The translations under genes were made by a program, and so were the position numbers. Shown here one piece after another: positions 45,738 through 53,383 of a stretch of DNA of 64,000 bases. The notes under the pieces were generated by a model. It did not search any database and was not told the DNA's origin. It saw only the letters and a program-made list of their open reading frames with translations. Every line of letters begins with the position of its first letter. Position 1 is the stretch's first letter. Source of the stretch: Paraburkholderia dilworthii (GTDB lineage Bacteria > Pseudomonadota > Gammaproteobacteria > Burkholderiales > Burkholderiaceae); the NCBI RefSeq assembly GCF_000472525.1, contig NZ_KI421431.1, forward strand, positions 132,987 to 196,986, read 5' to 3'.

Positions 45738-46487
45738 ATGGAAAAGAATCTCGACAAGCAGATCGCAATCGTAACCGGCGCCTCGCGCGGCATTGGCCGC
45801 GCCATCGCGATGGAACTCGCGCGCCAGGGCGCAACGGTGATCGGCACGGCGACCAGCGAAAGCGGCGCGGCGGCGATCAGCGAAGCGTTTAACGCGGCCG
45901 GCGTGAGTGGCCGCGGCGCGGTGCTCGATGTGAACGATGCGGCTGCTGCGGAAGCGCTGATCGACGGCACGGTGAAGGAATTCGGCGCGCTGCACGTACT
46001 CGTGAACAACGCGGGCATTACGCAAGACCAACTCGCGATGCGCATGAAGGACGACGACTGGGATGCAGTGGTCGACACGAATCTCAAGTCGGTGTTCCGT
46101 CTGTCGCGCGCGGTGTTGCGTCCGATGATGAAGGCGAAGGGCGGGCGCATCATCAATATCACGTCGGTGGTCGGCTCGGCGGGCAACCCGGGGCAGATCA
46201 ACTATGCCGCGGCGAAAGCGGGCGTGGCAGGCATGACGCGCGCCCTCGCACGCGAGATCGGCAGCCGCGGCATTACGGTGAATTGCGTCGCGCCTGGTTT
46301 CATCGATACGGACATGACGCGCACGTTGCCGGAAGAGCAGCAAACCGCGCTGAAAACACAGATTCCGCTGGGCCGTCTCGGCAGCCCGGAAGATATCGCA
46401 CACGCTGTCGCATTCCTCGCGTCGCCGCAAGCCGGTTACATCACCGGCACGACGATGCATGTGAACGGCGGAATGTACATGTCGTAA
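45738..46487 (+). CDS. fabG: 3-oxoacyl-ACP reductase
   Basis: 249 residues. FabG reduces beta-ketoacyl-ACP with NADPH. It is a short-chain dehydrogenase with the cofactor motif TGASRGIG (13-20), NNAG (90-93) and catalytic Ser 143, Tyr 156 and Lys 160. Start at the ATG of MEKNLDKQIA. Last gene before acpP, which has its own promoter. Confidence 0.97.
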   Translation: MEKNLDKQIAIVTGASRGIGRAIAMELARQGATVIGTATSESGAAAISEAFNAAGVSGRGAVLDVNDAAAAEALIDGTVKEFGALHVLVNNAGITQDQLAMRMKDDDWDAVVDTNLKSVFRLSRAVLRPMMKAKGGRIINITSVVGSAGNPGQINYAAAKAGVAGMTRALAREIGSRGITVNCVAPGFIDTDMTRTLPEEQQTALKTQIPLGRLGSPEDIAHAVAFLASPQAGYITGTTMHVNGGMYMS

Positions 46488-46584
46488 CCAAATTCGGTTA
46501 CTATCCGCGCCTTGATGCGTTTGCAAATGCGTAAGGCGTGCCTTGACAGCAACCTGATGCGCCGCTTTTTTGCCGGGTCAAACC

Positions 46585-46593
46585 TGATAAAAT
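46585..46593 (+). promoter_or_regulatory. extended -10 promoter of acpP
   Basis: TG-A-TAAAAT, an extended -10, lies 42 bases before the acpP ATG, next to a T run. A TTGACA at 46543-46548 is 39 bases away from TAAAAT, too far to be its -35. acpP is normally strongly expressed, consistent with its own promoter. Confidence 0.5.
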
Positions 46594-46635
46594 GCGCGCA
46601 CCTGTATTTTTGAACTTCTTTCCCTTGGAGGGGTA

Positions 46636-46875
46636 ATGGACAATATCGAACAGCGCGTCAAGAAGATCGTCGCAGAACAACTGGGCGTGGCCGAAGCTGA
46701 AATCAAGAACGAAGCTTCGTTCGTGAACGACCTCGGCGCCGACTCGCTGGACACGGTTGAACTCGTGATGGCCCTCGAAGACGAATTCGGCATGGAAATT
46801 CCGGATGAAGAAGCCGAGAAGATCACCACCGTTCAGCAAGCGATCGACTACGCTCGCGCGAACGTCAAGGCCTAA
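46636..46875 (+). CDS. acpP: acyl carrier protein
   Basis: 79 residues, very acidic. The phosphopantetheine site is Ser 37 in [18 protein letters not shown]. AcpP carries all intermediates of the Fab enzymes encoded around it and is activated by AcpS, encoded at 60305 in this window. Strong GGAGG ribosome site. Confidence 0.98.
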
Positions 46876-47030
46876 GGTCATTCGCGCCTGCGTTTCTGCG
46901 TTCGCGGCGTATGACGCCCTGCCGTGTCGGTTGCCGACGCCCGCGGGGTTGCCATTTTTTGCTGCGAGGTGTGCCGTGCAGGAGCCAGCGATGTTGACAG
47001 CGCATTTTTCAGCGCGATTGCCGACTTAAC

Positions 47031-47083
47031 AGCCACAGGGTGCACAGGGCAGGTTCCTGTGGCCGCTGTGGCTTTTGCTTTTG
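47031..47083 (+). terminator. terminator/attenuator-like alternative hairpins before fabF
   Basis: One 5' arm (AGCCACAGG, 47031-47039) can pair either with CCTGTGGC (47056-47063) or with CTGTGGCT (47066-47073). The second pairing is directly followed by TTTGCTTTTG. The two hairpins exclude each other, as in attenuators. Confidence 0.5.
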
Positions 47084-47106
47084 TCATCTATGAAAAAGGG
47101 GTTACC

Positions 47107-48345
47107 GTGAGCCGCCGTCGTGTTGTTGTTACAGGCCTGGGGCTGATTTCGCCTGTTGGCAATAATGTTGCCGACGGCTGGGCCAATCTGGTCGCCGGCA
47201 AGTCGGGTATTGCCAATATCACGAAGTTCGACGCGTCGAACTTCTCGACTCGTTTCGCCGGCGAGGTGAAGGGCTTCAATATCGAGGACTACATCCCCGG
47301 TAAGGAAGCGCGCCACATGGATACGTTCATCCATTACGGCGTGGCTGCAGGCATCCAGGCGATGCAGGACAGCGGCCTTGAAGTCACCGACGAGAATTCG
47401 GAGCGTATCGGCGTCGTGGTCGGCTCCGGCATCGGCGGTCTGCCGATGATCGAAGTCACGCAAACCGAACTGCTCAATCGCGGCCCTCGCCGCATCTCGC
47501 CGTTCTTCGTGCCGGCGTCGATCATCAACATGATCTCGGGCCATCTGTCGATCAAGTTCGGCATCAAGGGTCCGAATCTCGCCATCGTCACCGCGTGTAC
47601 GACGGGGCTGCACTGTATTGGCGAGGCTTCGCGCCTGATCGAATACGGCGACGCAGATGTGATGATCGCGGGCGGTGCAGAATCCACCGTGTCGCCGCTC
47701 GGTATCGGCGGCTTTGCGGCGGCGCGTGCGCTGTCGCAACGCAATGACGACCCGGCGACGGCGAGCCGTCCGTGGGACAAGGATCGCGACGGTTTCGTGC
47801 TCGGCGAAGGCGCCGGCGTGATGGTGCTCGAAGAGTATGAGCACGCGAAGGCTCGCGGTGCGAAGATTTACGCCGAAGTCGGCGGCTATGGGATGAGCGG
47901 CGACGCCTATCACATGACCGCGCCGTTGGAAGACGGCGACGGCGCGCGCCGCTGCATGCTCGCGGCCATGAAGAACGCGGGCATCAACGCCGATCAGGTG
48001 AATTACCTGAACGCGCACGGCACGTCCACGCCGCTCGGCGATCTGGCTGAGACGACCGGCATCAAGCGCGCTTTCGGCGATCACGCGAAAGACATCGTTG
48101 TGAATTCGACCAAGTCGATGACGGGTCACCTGCTCGGTGGCGCCGGCGGTCTCGAGTCCGTGTTCACCGTGCTGGCTGTCCACCATCAGGTCTCGCCGCC
48201 CACGATCAACATCTTCAACCAGGATCCTGAGTGCGATCTGGACTACTGTGCCAACACTGCACGGCAGATGAAGATCGACGTCGCGTTGAAGAACTCGTTC
48301 GGGTTCGGCGGCACGAACGGCACGCTCGTCTTCAAGCGCGCCTGA
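47107..48345 (+). CDS. fabF: 3-oxoacyl-ACP synthase II (KAS II)
   Basis: 412 residues from a GTG start with AAGGGG seven bases upstream. FabF elongates acyl chains and makes cis-vaccenate in E. coli. Active-site Cys 164 is in [10 protein letters not shown]; the two His residues are in [11 protein letters not shown] and [12 protein letters not shown]. The frame is open far upstream but only this start matches family length. A six-codon ATG frame (47090-47110) ends across its start codon. Confidence 0.96.
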   Translation: MSRRRVVVTGLGLISPVGNNVADGWANLVAGKSGIANITKFDASNFSTRFAGEVKGFNIEDYIPGKEARHMDTFIHYGVAAGIQAMQDSGLEVTDENSERIGVVVGSGIGGLPMIEVTQTELLNRGPRRISPFFVPASIINMISGHLSIKFGIKGPNLAIVTACTTGLHCIGEASRLIEYGDADVMIAGGAESTVSPLGIGGFAAARALSQRNDDPATASRPWDKDRDGFVLGEGAGVMVLEEYEHAKARGAKIYAEVGGYGMSGDAYHMTAPLEDGDGARRCMLAAMKNAGINADQVNYLNAHGTSTPLGDLAETTGIKRAFGDHAKDIVVNSTKSMTGHLLGGAGGLESVFTVLAVHHQVSPPTINIFNQDPECDLDYCANTARQMKIDVALKNSFGFGGTNGTLVFKRA

Positions 48346-48376
48346 TCCTTCGCAACGGGTGACGCGCCAGCCGACT

Positions 48377-48403
48377 GCGCCGGTTTTGCCGGCGCTTTCC
48401 CTT
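48377..48403 (+). terminator. terminator-like hairpin between fabF and the YgfX-like gene
   Basis: GCGCCGG and CCGGCGC pair over TTTTG and are followed by TTTCCCTT, ten bases before the next start codon. The T run is broken by Cs, so it may be weak or act as an attenuator. Confidence 0.45.
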
Positions 48404-48412
48404 GAAACAGCC

Positions 48413-48844
48413 ATGTCCGAGGGAGCACCGCAGCAGATTGCGCTGCGGTGCTCCCTCGCGATGCGCGTTGCGCTCGCTACTTGCGTGGCGACGGCTTCGT
48501 GCGCGGTTTACAACTGCATGGCGTCGTGGCTGGGTGCGTGGCAGGCGGTTCCGTTGGCGCTTGCCGCTTTTGCATTGCTCGCGCTTTGTGCGGTGAGGCA
48601 CGACCGGGCGCGGCCTGCGGCATTGAAAATGGGCCGCGAGAGTCTCACTGCGTGGGGTCGGGCCGGCAATCCGCTGGTACATGGCCGCATCGCCGGCTGC
48701 GCGCACTGGAGCGACCGTTTGCTCGTGCTCACACTGACACCCGATACAGGCCGCCAGCACACGCTGCTGGTTCCCGCCGACACCGTCCCGGCAGCCGTTT
48801 TTCGCGAACTGGCGGTGCGCGGCCGGCGCAGCGCCGGCGCGTGA
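48413..48844 (+). CDS. small membrane protein, YgfX/CptA-like
   Basis: 143 residues. Two hydrophobic helices (about 15-62), then a soluble beta-rich part with GRIAGCAHWSDRLLVLTLTPD and the closing LLVPADTVPAAVFRELAVRGR. This resembles the YgfX (CptA) family pattern ending L-P-D-x-L-x-x-x-x-F-R-x-L-R. In other proteobacteria YgfX-like genes lie near sdhE or rpoE. The identification is by pattern only. It is between fabF and rpoE, 114 bases before the latter. Confidence 0.6.
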   Translation: MSEGAPQQIALRCSLAMRVALATCVATASCAVYNCMASWLGAWQAVPLALAAFALLALCAVRHDRARPAALKMGRESLTAWGRAGNPLVHGRIAGCAHWSDRLLVLTLTPDTGRQHTLLVPADTVPAAVFRELAVRGRRSAGA

Positions 48845-48891
48845 CTGTAACGACTGTAACTGCTGTTACCGCGCACTATTACCTCGGTAAC
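48843..48891. repeat. short direct and inverted repeats upstream of rpoE
   Basis: GACTGTAAC occurs twice in a row, followed by a variant CTGTTACC. GTTACC (48865-48870) and GGTAAC (48886-48891) are inverted. They lie just upstream of the TACAAT (48913-48918), the probable -10 of rpoE. Confidence 0.6.
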
Positions 48892-48958
48892 GTGCCTCGT
48901 CGAGGGGGACGCTACAATGGTGCCCCGTCATGCGCCCTATAGTTAACGGATTTATCAG

Positions 48959-49558
48959 GTGAGCGAAAAAGAAATTGATCAGGTGTTGGTCGAGCGCGTC
49001 CAGAAGGGCGACAAGGCAGCGTTCGAGCTTCTGGTCTCCAAATACCACCGCAAAATTCTCCGGCTGATCTCCCGCCTCGTGCGCGACCCGGCTGAGGTGG
49101 AAGACGTTGCGCAAGACGCTTTTATCAAAGCCTACCGGGCGTTGCCGCAATTTCGGGGCGAATCGGCTTTTTATACGTGGTTGTACCGTATTGCGGTCAA
49201 CACGGCAAAGAACTACCTTGCGACCCAGGGCAGGCGCGCGCCGACGTCGACCGAAGCAGATGCTGAAGAAGCTGAAACTTTCTCGGACGCGGACCAACTA
49301 AGGGATATCAACACGCCTGAGTCGATGTTGATGAGCAAGCAGATCGCCGAGACGGTCAACGCTGCGATGGCGGTTTTACCGGAAGAGCTACGTACCGCCA
49401 TTACTCTTCGTGAAATTGAAGGTTTGAGCTACGAGGAAATCGCGGAGATGATGGGCTGCCCGATCGGCACCGTCAGATCACGAATTTTCCGCGCTCGCGA
49501 AGCCATTGCGGCAAAATTGCGTCCGTTGCTTGACACACCCGAAGGCAAGCGCTGGTAA
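48959..49558 (+). CDS. rpoE: envelope-stress sigma factor RpoE (sigma-E/AlgU)
   Basis: 199 residues from a GTG start. It is an ECF sigma factor: region 2 is AAFELLVSKYHRKILRLISRLVRDPAEVEDVAQDAFIKAY-like and region 4 is YEEIAEMMGCPIGTVRSRIFRAREAI. It matches the RpoE/AlgU group in length and is followed by its anti-sigma genes rseA and rseB and the protease gene mucD, the usual envelope-stress operon. TACAAT at 48913-48918 is a likely housekeeping -10; I did not find a convincing sigma-E-type GAACTT-N16-TCTGA. Confidence 0.96.
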   Translation: MSEKEIDQVLVERVQKGDKAAFELLVSKYHRKILRLISRLVRDPAEVEDVAQDAFIKAYRALPQFRGESAFYTWLYRIAVNTAKNYLATQGRRAPTSTEADAEEAETFSDADQLRDINTPESMLMSKQIAETVNAAMAVLPEELRTAITLREIEGLSYEEIAEMMGCPIGTVRSRIFRAREAIAAKLRPLLDTPEGKRW

Positions 49559-49640
49559 GTCACCGGCGCGCCGGACGGGACGCGGGTGCAATATCTGGAT
49601 TAGTGGTGTCACTACGGGGTCTTGTAAGATGGGGAGCATC

Positions 49641-50273
49641 ATGGGGTCGGTCTCGATGCAATCGCAAGTCAGCTCGCGCGGCGAGCGTCTGTCCGCTTTT
49701 GTCGACGGGGAGTTGTCCGGCGAAGAGCATCTGAATCTGGACAAATTTCTGTCGGGGCTCGACGGCGAAGATCGTGCCGCGTGGTCCAGTTATCACCTGA
49801 TCGGCGACGCATTGCGTTCCGACGATCTCGCGGTCAGTTCGGCGACGAGCGGCGCATTCCTGAGGGGATTCGCGGCGCGCTTCGAAAGCGAGCCGCACTT
49901 GCTCGCACCCGCCGCCATGCCGCTTGCGCGCCGACTGTTGGGCCTGCGCCGGCGCGTCGTGCCAGCTTTCGCAGTGGCTGCCGCGGCTGCCACCTTGACG
50001 TGGATCGTGGTGCCGCAATTGCAAGGTGTGCCCGGCGGTTCGGGCGTAACGCAGGTGGCGTCGGTTTCCTCGCATGGCGACGCGGTGCAGAAGGTTGCTT
50101 TGGCGTCCGTGCCAGTGGCTAACGTCATGCCGGTCGCTCAAGACGCCAATATCATTCGCGACGCGAGCCTCGACCAGTATCTGGAAGCTCATCAGCAATT
50201 CGCGCAGCAACCCGTCATGCCGGGCTCAATGCCGCTGATTCGCGCTGCTGCAGTCTCTACGCAAGGCCAATAG
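49641..50273 (+). CDS. rseA: anti-sigma-E factor RseA
   Basis: About 210 residues. The cytoplasmic N-terminal domain (ERLSAFVDGELSGEEHLNLDKFL, then AAWSSYHLIGDALR) is the sigma-E-binding RseA_N domain. One membrane helix (about 110-132, VVPAFAVAAAAATLTWIVVP) leads to a periplasmic domain. RseA keeps sigma-E inactive until proteolysis. The start is uncertain: the ATG used has GGGGAG four bases upstream; ATGs at 49629 and 49656 are alternatives. Confidence 0.92.
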   Translation: MGSVSMQSQVSSRGERLSAFVDGELSGEEHLNLDKFLSGLDGEDRAAWSSYHLIGDALRSDDLAVSSATSGAFLRGFAARFESEPHLLAPAAMPLARRLLGLRRRVVPAFAVAAAAATLTWIVVPQLQGVPGGSGVTQVASVSSHGDAVQKVALASVPVANVMPVAQDANIIRDASLDQYLEAHQQFAQQPVMPGSMPLIRAAAVSTQGQ

Positions 50274-50277
50274 TTTG

Positions 50278-51321
50278 ATGCAGACTCCGCGGTTGAACAA
50301 AACGACTATCTGGGGGCGGCTGCCGGCATTCCTGTTTTGCGCAGCCGTATTGTTGTCCGCTACACCGCGGGTCTTTGCACAAACCGACGATCCGCTCGTC
50401 GCCCGCCGCACGGCCGCCGATCTGCTCGATCGCATCCATCAGGCCGCGCAGCAACAGAACTACGAGGGCGCGTTCGTCTATCAGCGGGGCAATTTCGTTC
50501 AAACGTCGCGGATCGCGCACTATGCGACCCGTGCAGACGGTGAATTCGAACAGCTCGAAAGCCTCGACGGCAAGCCGCGCAAGATGCTCCGTCACAATGA
50601 GGAGCTTTACACGTTCGTGCCGGAACGGCATCTGTGTGTGGTCGAGAAGCGCCAGAACAAGGACTCGTTTCCTGCGTTGCTGGCTGTGAGCGGCGAGCAG
50701 GTCTTGTCAGTGTATGAGCCGAAATTGCTCGGCGACGATCGCGTCGCCGGCATCGAAAGCCAGGTGATCGAACTCGATCCGAAAGACGCCTACCGTTTCG
50801 CTTACAAGCTGTGGGCCGACAAGAGAACCGGCTTGCTGCTGCGCGCACAGACGCTCGATCCGAACGGCCAGGTGCTCGAGCAGCTGTCGTTCTCGCAAAT
50901 CCGCATCGGCGTGCCCGTCGAGAAGGCGGGCATTGTCAACGGCATTCGCAATACCGCTGGCTGGACAGTGGTGCATCCGCCGATCGAACCGGTCGATATG
51001 GCCGCGCAAGGCTGGCAGTTCGGCTCCGCGGTGCCGGGCTTTCGCAAGATCCGCGAATTGCGCCGTCCGATGGCGGCGCGCGAAGCAGGCCAGCCGACCA
51101 TTCCGGTCGATCAGGCCGTGTTCTCCGACGGTCTCGCCGCTGTTTCGGTGTTCATCGAGCCGGTTGAGAACAACACGCGTAAGGAAGGCGCGGGCAGTAG
51201 CGGCGCTACGCACGTACTAGTCAAGCGGCGCGGCGACTTCTGGATTACCCTGCTCGGAGAAGTGCCCCAGACCACGTTGCAGCAATTCGCGTCTGCCATA
51301 GAATACAAGGCTCCGAAGTAA
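50278..51321 (+). CDS. rseB: periplasmic sigma-E regulator RseB/MucB
   Basis: 347 residues with a signal peptide ending VFA-Q (about residue 35). The MucB_RseB domain follows: ADLLDRIHQAAQQQNYEGAFVYQRGNFVQTSRIAHYA, with a C-terminal domain including ELRRPM and HVLVKRRGDFWITLLGEVP. RseB binds RseA and delays its cleavage; it senses lipoproteins or LPS. It follows rseA by four bases (a TTG directly upstream could add one codon). Confidence 0.94.
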   Translation: MQTPRLNKTTIWGRLPAFLFCAAVLLSATPRVFAQTDDPLVARRTAADLLDRIHQAAQQQNYEGAFVYQRGNFVQTSRIAHYATRADGEFEQLESLDGKPRKMLRHNEELYTFVPERHLCVVEKRQNKDSFPALLAVSGEQVLSVYEPKLLGDDRVAGIESQVIELDPKDAYRFAYKLWADKRTGLLLRAQTLDPNGQVLEQLSFSQIRIGVPVEKAGIVNGIRNTAGWTVVHPPIEPVDMAAQGWQFGSAVPGFRKIRELRRPMAAREAGQPTIPVDQAVFSDGLAAVSVFIEPVENNTRKEGAGSSGATHVLVKRRGDFWITLLGEVPQTTLQQFASAIEYKAPK

Positions 51322-51356
51322 TCCTCCGAATCCTGAATCCCTCGGCTTCATACGAT

Positions 51357-52865
51357 ATGACGACTTTCTCGGTGCGCAAATTCCTCGCGACCGCGGTGGT
51401 GGCGGCATGTGTGCCGTTCGCACCGCATACGGCGTCGGCGGCTCCCGCAGCCAATCTGCCCGACTTCACCGACCTCGTCGACAAGGTCGGTCCGGCGGTC
51501 GTCAACATTCGCACAACTACGCGCGTGACAAGTAGCGGTACGCGCGGCGGCTTGCCGCCCGGCATGGACGACGGCGACATGTCGGAGTTTTTCCGGCGTT
51601 TTTTCGGCATTCCGATGCCGCAATCGCCGCAATCGCCCGGCATGCCGCGCGGCGGCGATAACGGTGGCAGCGGCGGCAGCCAGGATACGCCGGACAGCAA
51701 CGACCCCGAACAGAACAGCGGCGTCGGCTCGGGCTTCATTCTGTCGGCGGACGGCTACGTGATGACCAACGCGCACGTCATCGACGACGCGGACACCATT
51801 TACGTCACGCTCACAGACAAGCGCGAATTCAAGGCGAAACTCATCGGCGTGGACGACCGGACTGACGTCGCGGTCGTGAAGATCAGCGCCGCCAATCTGC
51901 CGACCATCACCATCGGCGATTCGAACAAGGTTCGCGTGGGAGAGTGGGTGGTCGCAATCGGTTCGCCGTTCGGGCTCGAAAACACGGTGACGGCCGGCAT
52001 CGTCAGCGCGAAGGGGCGTGACACCGGCGACTATTTGCCGTTCATTCAGACCGATGTAGCAGTGAATCCGGGCAATTCAGGCGGACCGCTCATCAACATG
52101 CAGGGCGAAGTGATCGGCATCAACTCGCAGATCTACAGCCGCACCGGCGGTTTCATGGGCATTTCGTTCGCGATTCCGATCGACGAAGCGATGCGCGTGG
52201 CCGATCAGTTGAAGGCTTCGGGCAAGGTGGTGCGTGGCCGGATCGCGGTGGCGATCGGCGAGGTGACCAAAGACGTCGCCGATTCGCTCGGCCTGCCGAA
52301 GTCGCAGGGCGCCCTCGTCAGCAGCGTCGAGCCGGGCGGTCCGGCAGACAAGGCGGGTGTGCAGCCAGGCGACATCATCCTGAAGTTCAACGGTCATTCG
52401 GTCGATACCGCGACGGACTTGCCGCGCATGGTCGGCGATACGAAGCCGGGCACGAAGGCGACCATCACCGTCTGGCGCAAGGGCCAAACGCGCGACCTGC
52501 CGGTCACGATCGCCGAGATGCAGCCGGACAAGAGTGCAAAAGCCGATCAGCGTAAGCCGCAGCCGCCGAAGCAGCGCGCTACGAACGCGCTGGGCCTTGC
52601 CGTCAGCGACATTCCCGCCGATCAGCTGAAAGCGCTGAAACTGCGCAACGGCGTGCAGATCGACGCGGTGGACGGTCCGGCCGCACGCGTCGGGCTGCAA
52701 AAGGGCGACATTGTCCTGCGCGTGGGCGACACGGATATCACGAGTGCGAAGCAGTTCGACGAACTGACCGCGCATCTGGACTCGCAGAAGATGGTCGCGC
52801 TGCTGGTGCGTCGCGGCGAGAATACGCAGTTCGTGCCGATTCGCCCGCGTAGCGCACAGAAATGA
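51357..52865 (+). CDS. mucD: periplasmic serine protease MucD/DegP
   Basis: 502 residues with signal peptide (about 1-29). The trypsin-like domain has the triad His 140 (TNAHVI), Asp 170 (DDRTDVAVV) and Ser 241 (NPGNSGGPL). Two PDZ domains follow (about 300-385 and 405-495). It degrades misfolded periplasmic proteins as part of the sigma-E response. A Gly/Ser/Pro/Met-rich insert (about 85-120) precedes the catalytic domain. The next gene starts within its stop (ATGA). Confidence 0.95.
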   Translation: MTTFSVRKFLATAVVAACVPFAPHTASAAPAANLPDFTDLVDKVGPAVVNIRTTTRVTSSGTRGGLPPGMDDGDMSEFFRRFFGIPMPQSPQSPGMPRGGDNGGSGGSQDTPDSNDPEQNSGVGSGFILSADGYVMTNAHVIDDADTIYVTLTDKREFKAKLIGVDDRTDVAVVKISAANLPTITIGDSNKVRVGEWVVAIGSPFGLENTVTAGIVSAKGRDTGDYLPFIQTDVAVNPGNSGGPLINMQGEVIGINSQIYSRTGGFMGISFAIPIDEAMRVADQLKASGKVVRGRIAVAIGEVTKDVADSLGLPKSQGALVSSVEPGGPADKAGVQPGDIILKFNGHSVDTATDLPRMVGDTKPGTKATITVWRKGQTRDLPVTIAEMQPDKSAKADQRKPQPPKQRATNALGLAVSDIPADQLKALKLRNGVQIDAVDGPAARVGLQKGDIVLRVGDTDITSAKQFDELTAHLDSQKMVALLVRRGENTQFVPIRPRSAQK

Positions 52866-53125
52866 CGAAGGGGGCGCCGCTTACGCTCTATGGGCGCGCG
52901 TGGTGCCACTTGTGCGACGACATGCGCGCCGCACTCGAGCCGTTGCTGGTCGAGTTCGGCGCGCATGTAGACGTCGTCGATATCGACAGCGATCCGTTGC
53001 TCGAAACCCGCTACAACGAACTCGTGCCCGTTCTGCTGTGCGACGGCGTCGAGCTTTGTCACTACCGTCTCGACGAATCGCGGGTGCGCGGCGTGTTAGC
53101 TGCCCGCGCCGGTGCGGCTTCCTGA
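52862..53125 (+). CDS. glutaredoxin-like thiol protein (DUF836 type)
   Basis: 87 residues with a thioredoxin-like fold. The redox motif Cys15-His-Leu-Cys18 (YGRAWCHLCDDM) and the cis-Pro in NELVPVLLCDG match the DUF836/glutaredoxin-like family. Probably cytoplasmic: there is no signal peptide. It starts inside the mucD stop and so is co-expressed with the envelope-stress operon, but its partner is unknown. Confidence 0.88.
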   Translation: MTKGAPLTLYGRAWCHLCDDMRAALEPLLVEFGAHVDVVDIDSDPLLETRYNELVPVLLCDGVELCHYRLDESRVRGVLAARAGAAS

Positions 53126-53301
53126 ACCGGCCGGGTTTTTTGAAGGAGCGTCCGCGCTTTCCGGTGCGACTCCAAAGCCGGACCAAAACATTGAGCCGAA
53201 GGTCGAGCCAAATATCCGCTCAAGACCCGGGCCACCGGTCTTTCGCAGGCCGTCTCGGTATCCAGGCCCTGCAAGATGCGCCGGGTGCCGGCCTTTTCGG
53301 C

Positions 53302-53307
53302 TAAAAT
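53302..53307 (+). promoter_or_regulatory. candidate -10 element for lepA
   Basis: TAAAAT, 77 bases before the lepA start. No clear -35. A transcript from here would include the hairpin at 53331-53367 in its leader. Confidence 0.35.
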
Positions 53308-53330
53308 AGACAGGTTTTTCACCTACTTAC

Positions 53331-53367
53331 AAGGCGTGCTCCGCTATTGTCCGAGCGCGCCTTTTTT
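53331..53367 (+). terminator. terminator-like hairpin in front of lepA
   Basis: AAGGCGTGCTC pairs with GAGCGCGCCTT (one G-U pair) over a 10-base loop and is followed by a T run. It ends about 16 bases before the lepA ATG, so it would either end the mucD operon or attenuate lepA. Confidence 0.75.
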
Positions 53368-53383
53368 GCTTGATCGGCACTGA

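Noticed and set aside
46543-46548. TTGACA upstream of acpP
   Set aside because: No -10 at the right distance; the extended -10 further downstream fits better by itself.
47026-48414. 462-codon frame antisense to fabF
   Set aside because: Shadow of fabF, which has all its catalytic residues.
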